Assembly (NCBI GenBank): GCA_949825045.1
Contig: OX463829.1
Location: forward strand, 27,430,715 to 27,494,714
Direction of reading: 5' to 3'
From: Argyresthia goedartella
Lineage: Eukaryota > Arthropoda > Insecta > Lepidoptera > Argyresthiidae
Length of the DNA: 64,000 nucleotides
Both the position numbers and the translations under genes were made by a program. The notes below the pieces were generated by a model. It ran no database searches. It worked only from the letters and a program-made list of their open reading frames with translations, and had not been told where the DNA came from. Positions 40,534 through 51,246 of this stretch are shown one piece after another; the first letter of the stretch is position 1; every line of letters starts with the position of its first letter.

Positions 40534-43500
40534 TCATTTTATTTTGTTAATATGGATAAATTTAGCTAATAAAAATACTATCTTTGGGTTGGGGAATAGA
40601 GAAAGAAGGTGGCGAATATTAGTAGGGATAGGGAGACCGATTGAGGGTATTAGGGAGTACAAGGAATCAAGGCCATAAATGGGGCAGTTAAAGAAAATAT
40701 GGTCAACGGACCCATCCTCAAGACCGCACTCGCAAATGGAGGAATCTCTGATTTTTATCTTCTTTAAAAACACTGGAGAACAGCAGTGACCTAAGCGTAT
40801 TCTGCATAAAATTGTCACTAATATCTTTGGTAGTTTTTTAAAATTGAAAAACCATGGTTTGCTTGGAATACTTGGCTGAATTGAAGCGTAAAAAGCTCCT
40901 TTATTTCGACTTGATTCATGCCACACATCTGACCAAGTCTTCTGAAGATCTTTACCAGGAATGCTGAGCAAGTCATAACAGTGGTTAGAGAAGTACTTTC
41001 GATTACTGTTATTATCTAAGGCCGCACTTTTAGCCAACTCATCAACGTGATCATTACCAATAATGCCAGAATGACTAGGGATCCAAACCAAAATTACAGC
41101 AAAATTTTTTTGGGAACATTTACAAAGGATATTTTTGATTTCCATAATAATATTACTATGCACTTTTGATTTAAATTGGTTTTGTTGGAGGGCTTGTAAG
41201 CAACTTTTGGAGTCCGAAATTATTAAAGATTGTCTTATATTATGGGATTCAATAAACGAGCAAGCTTCCAAGATCGCAAGGCATTCTCCTGTGTACACTG
41301 AGCTTTGAGGCGGGCTCTGAAGTTTAATTTCTATTTTAGAATTTTTAAAGTATACTGCGAAACCAGTCGGAACAGTCTCTTCCAGCCTGGAGGCGTCAGT
41401 ATAAAAATATTGCCAGTCTTCCCATCTTGATCTTAAAACCGAGTTGAAGGACGAGTTTGCTAAAGGAGAACCTTTTACAATATTAAGATCCAAAATAATT
41501 TTCGGAGTGAAGAGGACAGTTGGCAGGGGGAAACAATATAATGGTAATTTATCCTTTCGGATGATTGGGCAGGAGTCCTCGATGTTTTTAAGCTTTCGGA
41601 AACTATTGAGAATAAGAGGAGGACTCTTACATTTCCAATATTCATTACGAATATTGCAAATATTATTAAGGGATTCTAATTTAAAAAAAAGAGGATGATT
41701 TGAGAATAAATAGGCCCTATATATAAACCGGTCAGAGAGATATTGTCTCCTTAGAATCAAAGAAGGATCTCCGCACTCCACCTGTAAGGCATTTATAGGA
41801 GATGATTTCATGCATCCAGTTATAATTCTAAGTGCCTTAGATTGGATACCATCCAATTTGCGAAGAGCCAGTTTACTACAAGGTTCTAAAAGATAGGATC
41901 CATAGTCAAGTACACTCCTAATGAGGGCATTATACATCAATTTCAGAGTAAATGGGTGGGCACCCCACCATACCCCAGAGAGAACTCGAAGAATATTTAT
42001 TGTCTTTTCGCATTTATTAACAATATAATTTAGATGAACGGAACCAGATAATTTTGAGTCTAGGAATACGCCTAAGAATTTTACAGAATTACGAACAGGG
42101 ATAGAGGAATTGTTTATTTTTAAATCTATGTCAGTAATGCCCCTCTTCCTAGAAAACACTACCACAGTGCTCTTAGAAGCTGATAGATTGAGACCATTGG
42201 ATAGCAGCCAAGCAATCAATGAGTTGAGAGAGACTTGCATTGACTCCCCAGCATCTTCAACACTTGAGCTAGGAATGTACAGACACAGATCGTCAGCATA
42301 TTGTAAATTTTGACAATCGTTATTTAGGGAAGTATGAAGAGAAGCAGTATAAATATTATATAGTAGAGGACTGAGAACAGATCCCTGGGGGAGGCCTCTC
42401 CACACCGTACGGGGTTCAAAGCTCTCGCCAGGGATACGAAGTGAGATTGATCTGGACATAAGCAGACTGCAAATGCAGTTTCTCATTCTTACGGGGATGT
42501 TCAGCTGTTGTAACTTGTACCTGAGCACTGAAAGAAGTACATTGTCATAAGCAGCAGATATGTCCAAGAACACAGCTAGGACAGATTGTTTTTTGGAGAA
42601 AGCTAGCCGAACATCAGTGATGAATATGCTAAGACTATCAGATGTACTGTAGCCTTTGCGAAAACCAAATTGAGATTGAGCAAGGATACCCTTAGACTCC
42701 ACAAACCACTCCAATCGATTCTTAATGAGATGCTCTAGGGTTTTTGCCAAAACCGAAGACAGGGCTATAGGTCTATAATGATCAGCTACATCCGGGGACT
42801 TACCGGGTTTCAGAAGGGGGATAACGATTTGTTCCTTCCAAGAGTCTGGAACATAACCTGTATTATAAAAAATGTTCACAAGTTTTAACAGATACTCTAA
42901 AGCTGGCAGGCCTGCATTTGTTAGAAATGAATATGGGAATCCATCCAACCCAGGGGCTGAGTCGCGGACATGGGATAATACTGATTGAAGTTCTGCAATG
43001 GAAAATGAAGCATCCAAAGGGTCATTGATAGTAGGTAATGTATGGGAATTGCAAGATTCCTCTAGGAGAGGGACATAGTCAGGAGCCAATTTATTAAGGA
43101 AATTTATAGCAATATGATGGGGGATGCGGGGAGAGTTATGTTGAACACAACCCTTTCTATACCTGTTAATATAACGCCAAACCAAACTAGCTGGAGTTGA
43201 TGGAGAAAGAGTGGAACAAAATCGTTTCCACCCCTGGTATTTTTTCTTTCTAAAGAGACGTCTGGATCTAGCCACTATTTTACGATAACTAACTAGGTTA
43301 TCAACGGTCATAGCAGATATGTAGATTACTTCAGCATTATTGCGAGCTTTGATTATTTCTGTACACTCTCTATCCCACCATGGTGGAGAAGATACTTTTT
43401 CAGAAGCCGAGTTCTTAAGCGGGATCGATTCATCAGCAGCAGATGATATAGCGTTAGTGAATTGAGAGTAGCAGTCAACAGCATTGCCCTCATGAACATC

Positions 43501-44259
43501 AGGAAGAGAGCTGGTGAGTAGGCTAAGTTTATCAGAATAACCATCCCAGTTGGCTTGAGACACACGGTACTTTAATAAGGGGTTGAAGTCCCTGTGGGGG
43601 ATGGATGACGAAGGAATGGTCATTTTTAATGGGAAGTGGTCACTACCATGTGTAAGGTTCAACCTATGCCAGAAGATCAGGGAAGCCAGGTCTGGGGAAC
43701 ATAGTGACAAGTCAACACAGCTTTTGTTTTGATTTGGGGGAGTTAATCGTGTAGCTGAACCATCATTCAGCAAACATAGGTTTAAATCATCAAAGAGATC
43801 TACCAGGGCCCTACCAAAACTGTCGTTGCGAGGGGAACCCCAAGCCGAGTGATGGCCATCAAAGTCACCTAATATTAGATAAGGGGGGGTTAAAACCGAA
43901 AATATACGTCTTAAATCTGGAAGAAAGGTTAGATTAGGATGAGGGGTATATATGGAAAGAATAGAAATACCTTGAACAACAACGCCTACTACACTAATTT
44001 CATTGTTATGGGGGGGAATAGGAATTGAAATAGGACAGACACAATTATATACAAATAGGGCTGAACCGCCCCCACTGCCATCCTGCCTATCATCTCGGAA
44101 AGAGCAATAGCCGCGCAGGTTAAAGCGTCTTCCTGGCTTAAGCCAGGTCTCCGTGATGGCAAAGACAAGAGGGGAATGTTTATTTATTAAAAAAAATATG
44201 TCATTTATTTTTAATTCAACGCTTCTCGCGTTCCATTGAAGAATAGCCAGTGGAGCCAT
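40534..44259 (-). CDS. LINE ORF2: endonuclease, RT, RNase H (intact)
   Basis: Intact 1241-residue polyprotein with a clear ATG at 44259. Endonuclease: LQWNARSVELK near 7, AITETWL near 34, ILGDFDGHHSAWGS near 128 and GSDHFPLKM near 206. RT: DHYRPIALSSVLAKTLE, AVFLDISAAYDNV, RGLPQGSVLSPLLYN near 620 and LQYADDLCLYI near 652 with catalytic YADD. RNase H: YTDAS near 954, TGECLAI near 990, ISDSKS near 1014 and GNDHVDELAK near 1068, giving the D-E-D-D set. A C-terminal C-x-C-x8-H-x4-C cluster (CECGLEDGSVDHIFFNC) follows. The domain order is that of I-clade and related LINEs. It would nick DNA, copy the RNA and remove it. The start lies 28 bases after ORF1. Confidence 0.95.
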   Translation of the reverse strand: MAPLAILQWNARSVELKINDIFFLINKHSPLVFAITETWLKPGRRFNLRGYCSFRDDRQDGSGGGSALFVYNCVCPISIPIPPHNNEISVVGVVVQGISILSIYTPHPNLTFLPDLRRIFSVLTPPYLILGDFDGHHSAWGSPRNDSFGRALVDLFDDLNLCLLNDGSATRLTPPNQNKSCVDLSLCSPDLASLIFWHRLNLTHGSDHFPLKMTIPSSSIPHRDFNPLLKYRVSQANWDGYSDKLSLLTSSLPDVHEGNAVDCYSQFTNAISSAADESIPLKNSASEKVSSPPWWDRECTEIIKARNNAEVIYISAMTVDNLVSYRKIVARSRRLFRKKKYQGWKRFCSTLSPSTPASLVWRYINRYRKGCVQHNSPRIPHHIAINFLNKLAPDYVPLLEESCNSHTLPTINDPLDASFSIAELQSVLSHVRDSAPGLDGFPYSFLTNAGLPALEYLLKLVNIFYNTGYVPDSWKEQIVIPLLKPGKSPDVADHYRPIALSSVLAKTLEHLIKNRLEWFVESKGILAQSQFGFRKGYSTSDSLSIFITDVRLAFSKKQSVLAVFLDISAAYDNVLLSVLRYKLQQLNIPVRMRNCICSLLMSRSISLRIPGESFEPRTVWRGLPQGSVLSPLLYNIYTASLHTSLNNDCQNLQYADDLCLYIPSSSVEDAGESMQVSLNSLIAWLLSNGLNLSASKSTVVVFSRKRGITDIDLKINNSSIPVRNSVKFLGVFLDSKLSGSVHLNYIVNKCEKTINILRVLSGVWWGAHPFTLKLMYNALIRSVLDYGSYLLEPCSKLALRKLDGIQSKALRIITGCMKSSPINALQVECGDPSLILRRQYLSDRFIYRAYLFSNHPLFFKLESLNNICNIRNEYWKCKSPPLILNSFRKLKNIEDSCPIIRKDKLPLYCFPLPTVLFTPKIILDLNIVKGSPLANSSFNSVLRSRWEDWQYFYTDASRLEETVPTGFAVYFKNSKIEIKLQSPPQSSVYTGECLAILEACSFIESHNIRQSLIISDSKSCLQALQQNQFKSKVHSNIIMEIKNILCKCSQKNFAVILVWIPSHSGIIGNDHVDELAKSAALDNNSNRKYFSNHCYDLLSIPGKDLQKTWSDVWHESSRNKGAFYASIQPSIPSKPWFFNFKKLPKILVTILCRIRLGHCCSPVFLKKIKIRDSSICECGLEDGSVDHIFFNCPIYGLDSLYSLIPSIGLPIPTNIRHLLSLFPNPKIVFLLAKFIHINKIK

Positions 44260-44287
44260 TGAAACGGTTTACAAATGAGAGGAGTTG

Positions 44288-45645
44288 TTAAGCTACGTGG
44301 TCTGGTATAGAATTGTTACTGGAAATCATTGAGGTGAGGAGAGACAGCAGTAATGATATAACATTATCTGCTGGAGAGGACTGAGTTTGAGATTGGCTTT
44401 GTAAAGCACACCCATTCTGTGGTTCGGGGATTGTGAAAGAGTTAATAATGTTCTGATGAGATATCTTGTCATACCCGGATGGGGTGAATTTATTAGGTTT
44501 TGGGGATTTGAAGATAGTTTTTCTGTAGCCAGAAGAAGAAGGAGCAGAGAAAGGTGGAGAAGACTGGGTTTGGTAAGTTTGGGAGGCTGATACCTCCGCA
44601 TAGGACCTGTATGGAGAAGGGAAGCATTTAGATGATTCTTCATAAGATATGTTCTTCTCTGCCATAATAGTTTTAATGTTCTTTTGTCTTAATTGCTCCG
44701 GACAATCTTTACTTGTGGCCAAGTGATTGCCACAGCAAAAGAGACATGATGGGTTCTTGTTGCATGAATCAGTAGTATGGTTTTCACCGCATTTCGAGCA
44801 CCTAGGCTTGGACCTGCACTTTGGTTTCGTGTGCCCATATCGGCAGCAGTTAAAGCATTGGACTGTGGGGTATTGATACAGTTTCACAGGTAAGGATGTA
44901 TAACAAGCAAAAACTCTAGTAGGGAGCACTTGCCCATCAAAGGTGGCTATGACCGATTGGGTAGGTTTCCATTCCGATATATCCTGAGAAGTAACCTTCC
45001 GGTTAATTCTTCGGACCTTCAGTATTTTTCCTATTCCATCGGGGACTTGAATGTTTAGTAGGACCTCTTCATCAGTCCAGTCCTGCGGGACATCACTTAT
45101 TACACCCATGCGGGTGATATTATAGATGGGAATGCTGGCAATATATCCTTTGTCAAATAGTTTGGTACAGACAGGAAGCAGTTAGCTTGCTCTGGTTTAG
45201 TGAACTCCACAGAGACTCTATTTCTCCCAACCCGCTTGATCCCATCAGGTTTGATACCAATAGTGTTACTGTTCATGAGAAACTTTCCGAACCTGACCGG
45301 GTGCATGGTAGATCCAGAACGTTCATCAGTATCGGATCGGGATACATGAACCAGGAAGGGAGCTTTATCGGAGGTCGAGTACCTCATTCTGCCAGTGCTT
45401 TTATGAATCTTATTTAGTGGTGTTGATTTTTCGATTGCACTCGGGTCTTCAACACGGGGGCGCTTAAGTTTCTTAGCCTGCCCATCACAAGCAATGTCCT
45501 CTGAGCCAGATGAAGATTTGTAATAAATATTATCGCTCACGGGCGAGAAGGGCGGAGCAGGGGGAGATGAGGCGTTGGAGGACCCATCGAATAACTCCTG
45601 GGAAGCTTCATTTTTGTCAGGGGGTTCAGGCTCAATTTCATCCAT
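44288..45645 (-). pseudogene. LINE ORF1 with three zinc knuckles, one frameshift
   Basis: Gag-like nucleic-acid-binding ORF1 in two overlapping frames. From ATG 45645 (MDEIEPEPPDKNEAS): an acidic/Ser-rich N-terminus, a basic stretch (KKLKRPRVED) and an RRM-like region (RFGKFLMNSNTIGIKPDGIK). A one-base shift near 45150-45175 moves the frame to the second part, ending at 44288. That part has three CCHC-type knuckles: CFNCCRYGHTKPKC, CSKCGENHTTDSC and CLFCCGNHLATSKDC. The C-terminus is Ser/Pro-rich. The single lesion may be recent or a sequencing error; correcting it would make the whole element coding-competent in appearance. Confidence 0.85.
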
Positions 45646-45971
45646 GATTAAGGAATGTTACATCCCCAAACACGGAAGAAAAAACAAACACTGTGTACCA
45701 CTTACCAAGTAGAAAGGCCAAAAACAACAAGACAAACAATAACACAGGACAATCACAAGATATACAGATACTAAAAAGAACTAATTTCGAGCGGAAATCG
45801 GCAAAAGAAACTAAATTTTCAATTCTCCAATGTGCTCACCAACAACACTTTCTAGCGAAAAAACAGCGGTTTATTTATTTATTATTGTTTTATAACATTG
45901 ACCATGAAAAATATACGTTGTTTTATTTTCAATCGTGACAGCTATCCAGAACACAATTCCAAAGAATGTTG
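45646..45971 (-). promoter_or_regulatory. 5' UTR of the full-length LINE
   Basis: 326 bases between the target duplication and ORF1. On the minus strand it begins CAACATTCTTTGGAATTGTG. LINEs of this type usually carry an internal promoter here. I see no distinct motif and infer the role from position only. Confidence 0.55.
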
Positions 45972-45985
45972 ACCAATTCCACAAC

Positions 45986-47080
45986 AGATCGGCAATATAT
46001 ATAGTGACAGTGACAATTGGCGAAAAGCATGTCAAAGGACTGTCAGATAAGATAAAAAGACGCCGAGAGAATAATGCTGGATTGTCTATGGAATCGTTTT
46101 GGCTGTGTTCCAAAATAATTCTGAAAATAAGGTGAAAGATCTTGAAGTCCATTCTCTCTTTATTATTTCTTAATGACAAATGAGATGCATGCATTTTGGA
46201 GACATTTGTTTTCGTTGTTTATATGAGAAAAGGAACGTACTTCCTACATAGTACATAAGGTTATATGGTCTAATACCTTTGCCTGTCTGACGAGGTGAAT
46301 GAACCAAAAAAAAAGTTACGGGACGTTATAAGATTGTACCTGCTGCAGAAAAACTTAGAACAGGCCGAAACTAAAAACATCGAAACTAATCTAAAGATGA
46401 GTAATAGGTACTACAGAGGAACAGTTTTTTATCAACTTTAAATGTTACAGCGGGAATGCTCCGAATAAATTGTGCTCTAAGGGATTCTTTTCTCTTCAAA
46501 GATCTGCTTCTTCTCAGATGTCGCTATATCTGCTGCTATTTAAAGCTGCAAAATATTCCACATCCTTGGCCTATCAGCCAATTTAATTACGAAATCCTGA
46601 AACATTAGCACGAAATTGGTATAAAGATGAAAGTTGCGATATGTGAGCTTCATATTTGATAGATACTCGTACTTTTGGGCAAACCTTTAAGTAAATAAAT
46701 AATAAAAACGTCAAGAATTTTTCGACACATTTGGACCTGAGCTTCATTGAGGTCGTAAAAGATATTTTTTGAATTGAAGGCGTCGGGATCCGATTAGTTA
46801 TTGACCTTCGTGTGTTTAATGAATTTTAAGTCAATAATTCCTTCTTTGCGTTCCTCGTTTAGAAAATGATTGTTATGTGGTGGATGATTTGGTGAAATAT
46901 TTTACAATATCTGGTACATTTTGAGACAAAAAAAGCTACATATACGTACTGTAAACACTCACAAAACCTCAAGTATTGTATTTATTTCTTGTTCTAATCA
47001 AAAAAGTTTTGAAACTCGTGAGTATTTTGTTTGACGACTCTTACAATCGAATTGAATTCGTATTCGAGTCGAATAAGACG
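45986..47080. other. No recognised feature
   Basis: Non-coding, AT-rich stretch with no supportable element. Confidence 0.5.
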
Positions 47081-47083
47081 AAT

Positions 47084-47120
47084 AAGCACGAACGAAAAGA
47101 GTTTCGTTTCGTTCGTGCTT
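47084..47120. repeat. Inverted repeat, 13-bp arms
   Basis: AAGCACGAACGAA (47084-47096) and its exact complement (47108-47120), in a region full of TTCGTTCG-like motifs (47050-47280). Confidence 0.9.
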
Positions 47121-47497
47121 AACTGTCAAAATGTGTTTGTTTCTACCTGTGGTTTCTACCAAAAATTGAATGGCTTGCACGAATCGTTCGAGCTCGTTCG
47201 GACGTCAACGTTTTCGATTGATCATGTATTCCGTTCTACGAAATATTCGTTTGAGAGTCAAATTCGTTCGTTTGACAGATAAAGACCTGATGAATGAGCA
47301 CGAAACGTCTTTCTTTTTAAACCCGCTGCGTGATCACATTAAAAAATAAATCAGCCGTCAACAGTAGATTAGCTAATTTTCCAAAGATTTGAGTTCTAGA
47401 AACCCAAAGCTTGTTAACAGATTGTTAATTGTGACAAACTGTTGACTGATTCGTCAAATCAAATGTATACTGGAAACCGGGCGAGTTGTCTCTGATA

Positions 47498-47728
47498 GTT
47501 TTTGACGACCTCAGTGGCACAGCGGTTATGGCTTTGCCTACCATGTGAAAGGTTCCGGGTTACATACCCGGCTGGGGACGAAGAAAAAAAAAACAGATCT
47601 TGGATGTTTAGTGTGTGACGTCGATGTTTCTGGTTCCCACGACACAGGGTGTCCTAGTATGGGGCCAGAAGAATTATATGTGAAGAAGAAATAATGTGGG
47701 GCCAGAAGAAATCTATGTGTATAAGAAA
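47498..47728 (+). mobile_element. SINE-D
   Basis: tRNA-like head with A box TGGCACAGCGGT and a degenerate B box GGGTTACATACCC, an A run, and a body with GTGTGTGACGTCGATG. The end GTCCTAGTATGGGGCCAGAA is similar in layout to SINE-A. The end block GGGGCCAGAAGAA occurs twice (47660, 47698). Confidence 0.65.
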
Positions 47729-47950
47729 GGTGTCTGTGACAGACGGAAGGATGCACACGCGAGTGATCCTGTGAAGCCTTCGGTTTTGATAACTTCAGAA
47801 GTTATGATCAAAAAAGTGCAAAAAATTACCATTCCCCAGATCTCCGAAACTACAGACTCAAACTATGAAAAAATTCAGAATATAGATCTGAAGCCAAAGA
47901 TTACAGAAAAATCTGCCCGGAATTGCCAAGGTTTTTTTATTTATCTGTAA
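47729..47950 (+). CDS. Unrecognised ORF
   Basis: Open stretch of about 70 codons downstream of SINE-D (the frame opens at 47696 inside it). The residues are charged and non-repetitive (SEVMIKKVQKITIPQISE, NIDLKPKITEKSARNCQG). No family recognised. CAAGGTTTTT at 47927 is a weak donor-like site. It may be an exon of an unseen gene, or chance. Confidence 0.25.
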   Translation, partial: GVCDRRKDAHASDPVKPSVLITSEVMIKKVQKITIPQISETTDSNYEKIQNIDLKPKITEKSARNCQGFFIYL

Positions 47951-48044
47951 ACCACATAAAAATTCATTAGAAATTCAACTGGTTACATGGAGTAAAAAAA
48001 GTAGCCGCACCAATAATTTTTAAACAACATTTTTGCAAAAATAA

Positions 48045-48130
48045 CGTTTGCTATGTAAAATCCAAACTATTCACTCCACACCATCCCCACCATTGTACGG
48101 TGGTACGGAAACCTTCGTGCGCGAGTCCTT
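48045..48130 (+). mobile_element. Repeat R, 3' fragment
   Basis: GCTATGTAAAATCCAAACTA, CACTCCACACCATCCC, GTACGGTGGTACGGAAACC and TTCGTGCGCGAGTCC. The terminal CTTGGCCGG is absent. Confidence 0.78.
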
Positions 48131-49495
48131 GAGCCACTAATGGAAGTGTACTTACTGTAAGTGTGTAAATACTTTGTCCACTTCATTAATAGTCTTTTGA
48201 AATTTCCTTATTGCGTAAATAATAAGCGATATTTTTCATCGCAAACGTCAAAAATGTATAGGTTTTGAGCTGTCAAAAAACTATTCATAGAGTGGACAAA
48301 GTATAACACAAATTTGCGTCATGGACACCCAATGGGTTAACAAATATTGTCCCAAGGGATCGAGAACATAACCTGTTATGACGATAATCTCAAAAGACAG
48401 TGATTTATCGACCCAGGTATTAAGAAGAACGAATTATTTAAATATGTTTTCTGAAAACCTCATTTTGTTTGCATTGTGACCAAATACCGTTAAATAAATA
48501 GTTCTACGAGTCTATTATTAGTGAGTAGGTATTGCAAAAGGAAACAATTAAATTAAAGTGCCAACATACTTACCTCTACATTGAAATATAAAAATGAGCA
48601 ACAACAAAATAAGAGAGTATAATCATGCAGGTCAATATCAACCATGATGAAAAATTTTACATTTTTTTTTTCTTCTTCTGAATGTCCACTGTTGGTCATA
48701 CGCCTCCCCATTAACCACACACAGAATAGTATTTACCTATATATTAAGTCCAATACCAAATCCAATACAACTCTTTGCTCGTCGTTGGTGATGCCGCATG
48801 TGAGTTATGCAGTCAATCATCCTTCTCCATTGCGATTTACAAAATACCCAATTGTTCAAGTTAAAACTGGCGTATTAAATAATGAACAGAACCATAAGGT
48901 TTACGTCAATTTTAAAATCTTAATCCAGAGATTACCTGTTGTCTTAGAGTTCTTGTGAAGACACTCACACGATAGGTAATACGGCTTTATCACGAAGATA
49001 AAATTAACTTACTTTAAAACTGACAGTTTTGTCCAACTTGGAATAATGCAAACGTAATTTGCTTTCACCAATTTTCTACATATTTACGAAATAGCCAATC
49101 TACTAAGTATTTATGGAAATGAGTTAACTTAACATATAGGTATCTAGGTATACACTTATGCCTGGCTTATATATTTTTCTACAATTTACTCTGGCCCTGG
49201 TAAAGTGTTTGAATGTCTTGAATGAGAGACAAATCATAGCCTAAACTAGTAAAAATATTAAAGTACTTCTATAAATCTTACAGAGGTTCCGACTAAATTA
49301 ATTTATTACTCCAACTTAGACCTAACTTCTAACTTATATTTGTGAGCTGCATACACGATCTGCACCTGTATAGGTATTCACCTATATAGCTACCTGTTAA
49401 ATATGTACATATTAACCTAGTTAAGACCTTAAGGATTACCTATTACAACCTAGAATATAACAGTGTCTTGAATAAAAGGGAAATTTCCATTATAA
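48131..49495. other. Mostly unassigned; short RTE-like scrap
   Basis: GAATGTCCACTGTTGGTCATACGCCTCCCC near 48679-48708 looks like the complement of an RTE 3' end. The 104-codon frame over it (48644-48958) is not convincing. The rest shows nothing. Confidence 0.4.
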
Positions 49496-50278
49496 AAAAC
49501 GGTCATGTGCGACTCTAACTCCGTACCACCGTACAATGGTAGGGAAGGTGTGGAGTGAATAGTTTGGATTTTGCATAGCAAAATGTTGTTTACAAAGTTA
49601 TTGGTGCGGCTACTTTCACACTTCATGTATGTAACCAGGTGCGTTCATAAGTTTGTATGTTATATTAAAAGAATTGTTGTATGGGAGCCCCCTTAAATAC
49701 TTATTTTATTCTGTCTCTCAACTATCAAGGTTCATGATATACAGCCAGGGGCTCTACTTTTGAATCACCCGCATGACTATTATGTCACGCGAGCGCACAT
49801 TTCTACTGATTTTCCTTCGACATCCGAAATTTCGTGTTTTTCAGTCATTCGCCTGCAACGAGTGGTCAGAGCCACTCGTTGCAGGCGAGGCGTTGCACAA
49901 TAGTAGAATAAACGTCAAATACGTCAAAGCTAATGTCAACACAATTTGAAGTGTAAGAGTTTGCTGTTTTCGCGCGTTTTTTAAAATTGGGATCCAAAAC
50001 GTCAAATATGTGTCATTTGCGACGGGTTGATCAGCCCGAATTGTTCCATATTATTGCCAGGATTTAGCAGGCAGCTTAATTGAACAGACACTATCATACA
50101 GCCTATAATATGAGAGCATTTAACGTTCCGTTTCAAAAATGAAGAAAATCAACGTCATGCGACTTGTAAGTCGAACGTGACGTATGTTAGAGCTCCTGGT
50201 GACAGACGGACGGACGGACGGACGGAAAGCGGAGGCTTAGTAATAGGGTCCCGTTTGGCACCCTTAGGGTACGGAACC
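49496..50278 (-). mobile_element. Repeat R with a nested 445-bp element
   Basis: Outer blocks in minus order: GCGACTC, CCGTACCACCGTACAATGGT, GTATGGGAGCCCCCTTAAAT and TCAAGGTTCATGATATACAG, then after the insertion GGTGACAGACGGACGGACG, TAATAGGGTCCCGTTTGGCA and CTTAGGGTACGGAACC. The split is exact at CCAGG/CCTGG. Confidence 0.85.
49750..50194. mobile_element. MITE-like insertion in repeat R
   Basis: Starts GGCTCTAC and ends GTTAGAGCT, giving short inverted ends around GCTCTA. Flanked by CCAGG (49745-49749) and CCTGG (50195-50199), a 5-bp candidate duplication with one mismatch. It contains a perfect hairpin at 49850-49887 (16-bp arms). No coding sequence. Confidence 0.7.
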
Positions 50279-50505
50279 ATAACTATTAAACTCATCTATT
50301 CGTTCACCTATACATACAACTCAAGCTATTCTTTATCCCCTATCACAGATGTCAAAGATCTTTTCTTGAAATACCGAGAATCGGGTAGAATTATAACTTT
50401 AGAAATGAAAAACGACCGATAACCTGCCTACAGCGAGCATATTCATTGGATAAAACCGTGAACGAAGGAAACTTTTGTCATAACTTGCAAGCCAGATCAC
50501 AATAC

Positions 50506-50552
50506 GGTTAACAAAACTTTATACTGTTGGGTTTTATAAAGTTTTGTTAACC
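50506..50552. repeat. Perfect inverted repeat, 18-bp arms
   Basis: GGTTAACAAAACTTTATA (50506-50523) and its exact complement (50535-50552), 11-base loop. Could form a cruciform; no transcription context to call it a terminator. Confidence 0.93.
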
Positions 50553-51246
50553 TAAGTAGAGTCTCTAAAAATAATGAACGACGCCTAAAAATAATGAAAG
50601 ACGCCTTTTTTGAAGTGTAAAAAATGAGGTTCTCTGAAAGCGTGCGTGTTGTGTCCAGAATCAAGACAACATTGATATGATTATATCATCGAAGGAGCGA
50701 CTCATTTATTAGTGATCGAACTTCATTTGAGGTAAATTCGTTGGATCATCTATTATCACCATCACTACGTCGCTTACGTGATAAGATAGTTAGGAATACA
50801 TTTTAAAATATCAATTGTCACATAATATTATTATCGATACGGTACAACATAGGAATTACATCTACGTGCTGACAGCCAGAATATGTGTAGTTCGGGTTGG
50901 TCAACTAGTCAAGGAATGCTACAATCCGCAAAATTAATGTAGGTAAGTAGTTTGGTTTTAAACGTTTATTGGGATATCAAGAATAATTTTCATGGTTCCA
51001 TTCAGATAGTTGCGTTTTTAAATATATTTTTTTATATATTTGTAAAAAATGAAGTATGCGTATCGATCAATCGAGTTATGACATTTGATAAGTGGAAATT
51101 TTTTTCGTTTGTTCATTTTGTCTATGGCTGAACATGGCGCTATCATGCCCTCTGACTATGAGCTGATGTCCGCTCGTAAAATCGGGTAAGCGGGCAAACT
51201 CCTCCCATATATATCATACACACATATATATCGCCCAAAAGGGCAA
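50553..51246. other. Unassigned
   Basis: A 20-base direct repeat around CTAAAAATAATGAA (50565, 50585) and a GAGCTGATGTCCGCTC motif at 51161 that echoes the following repeat. No gene. Confidence 0.4.

Larger units (their letters stand above)
40272..45971 (-). mobile_element. Full-length LINE with RNase H, probably I clade
   Basis: Complete 5.7-kb element: 5' UTR 45646-45971, ORF1, ORF2, 3' UTR, and an (AAATG)n tail (40272-40285, plus strand ATTTC repeats). ACCAATTCCACAAC is at 40258-40271 and again at 45972-45985, a perfect 14-bp target-site duplication that fixes both ends. ORF2 is fully intact; ORF1 has one shift. One of the youngest insertions in the window. Confidence 0.95.

Noticed and set aside
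44326..44643. 105-codon minus-strand ORF
   Set aside because: Alternative frame of LINE ORF1; composition is that of an out-of-frame Ser/Pro-rich region.
50506..50552. Rho-independent terminator
   Set aside because: Stem is AT-rich, in a eukaryotic context, with no upstream gene.
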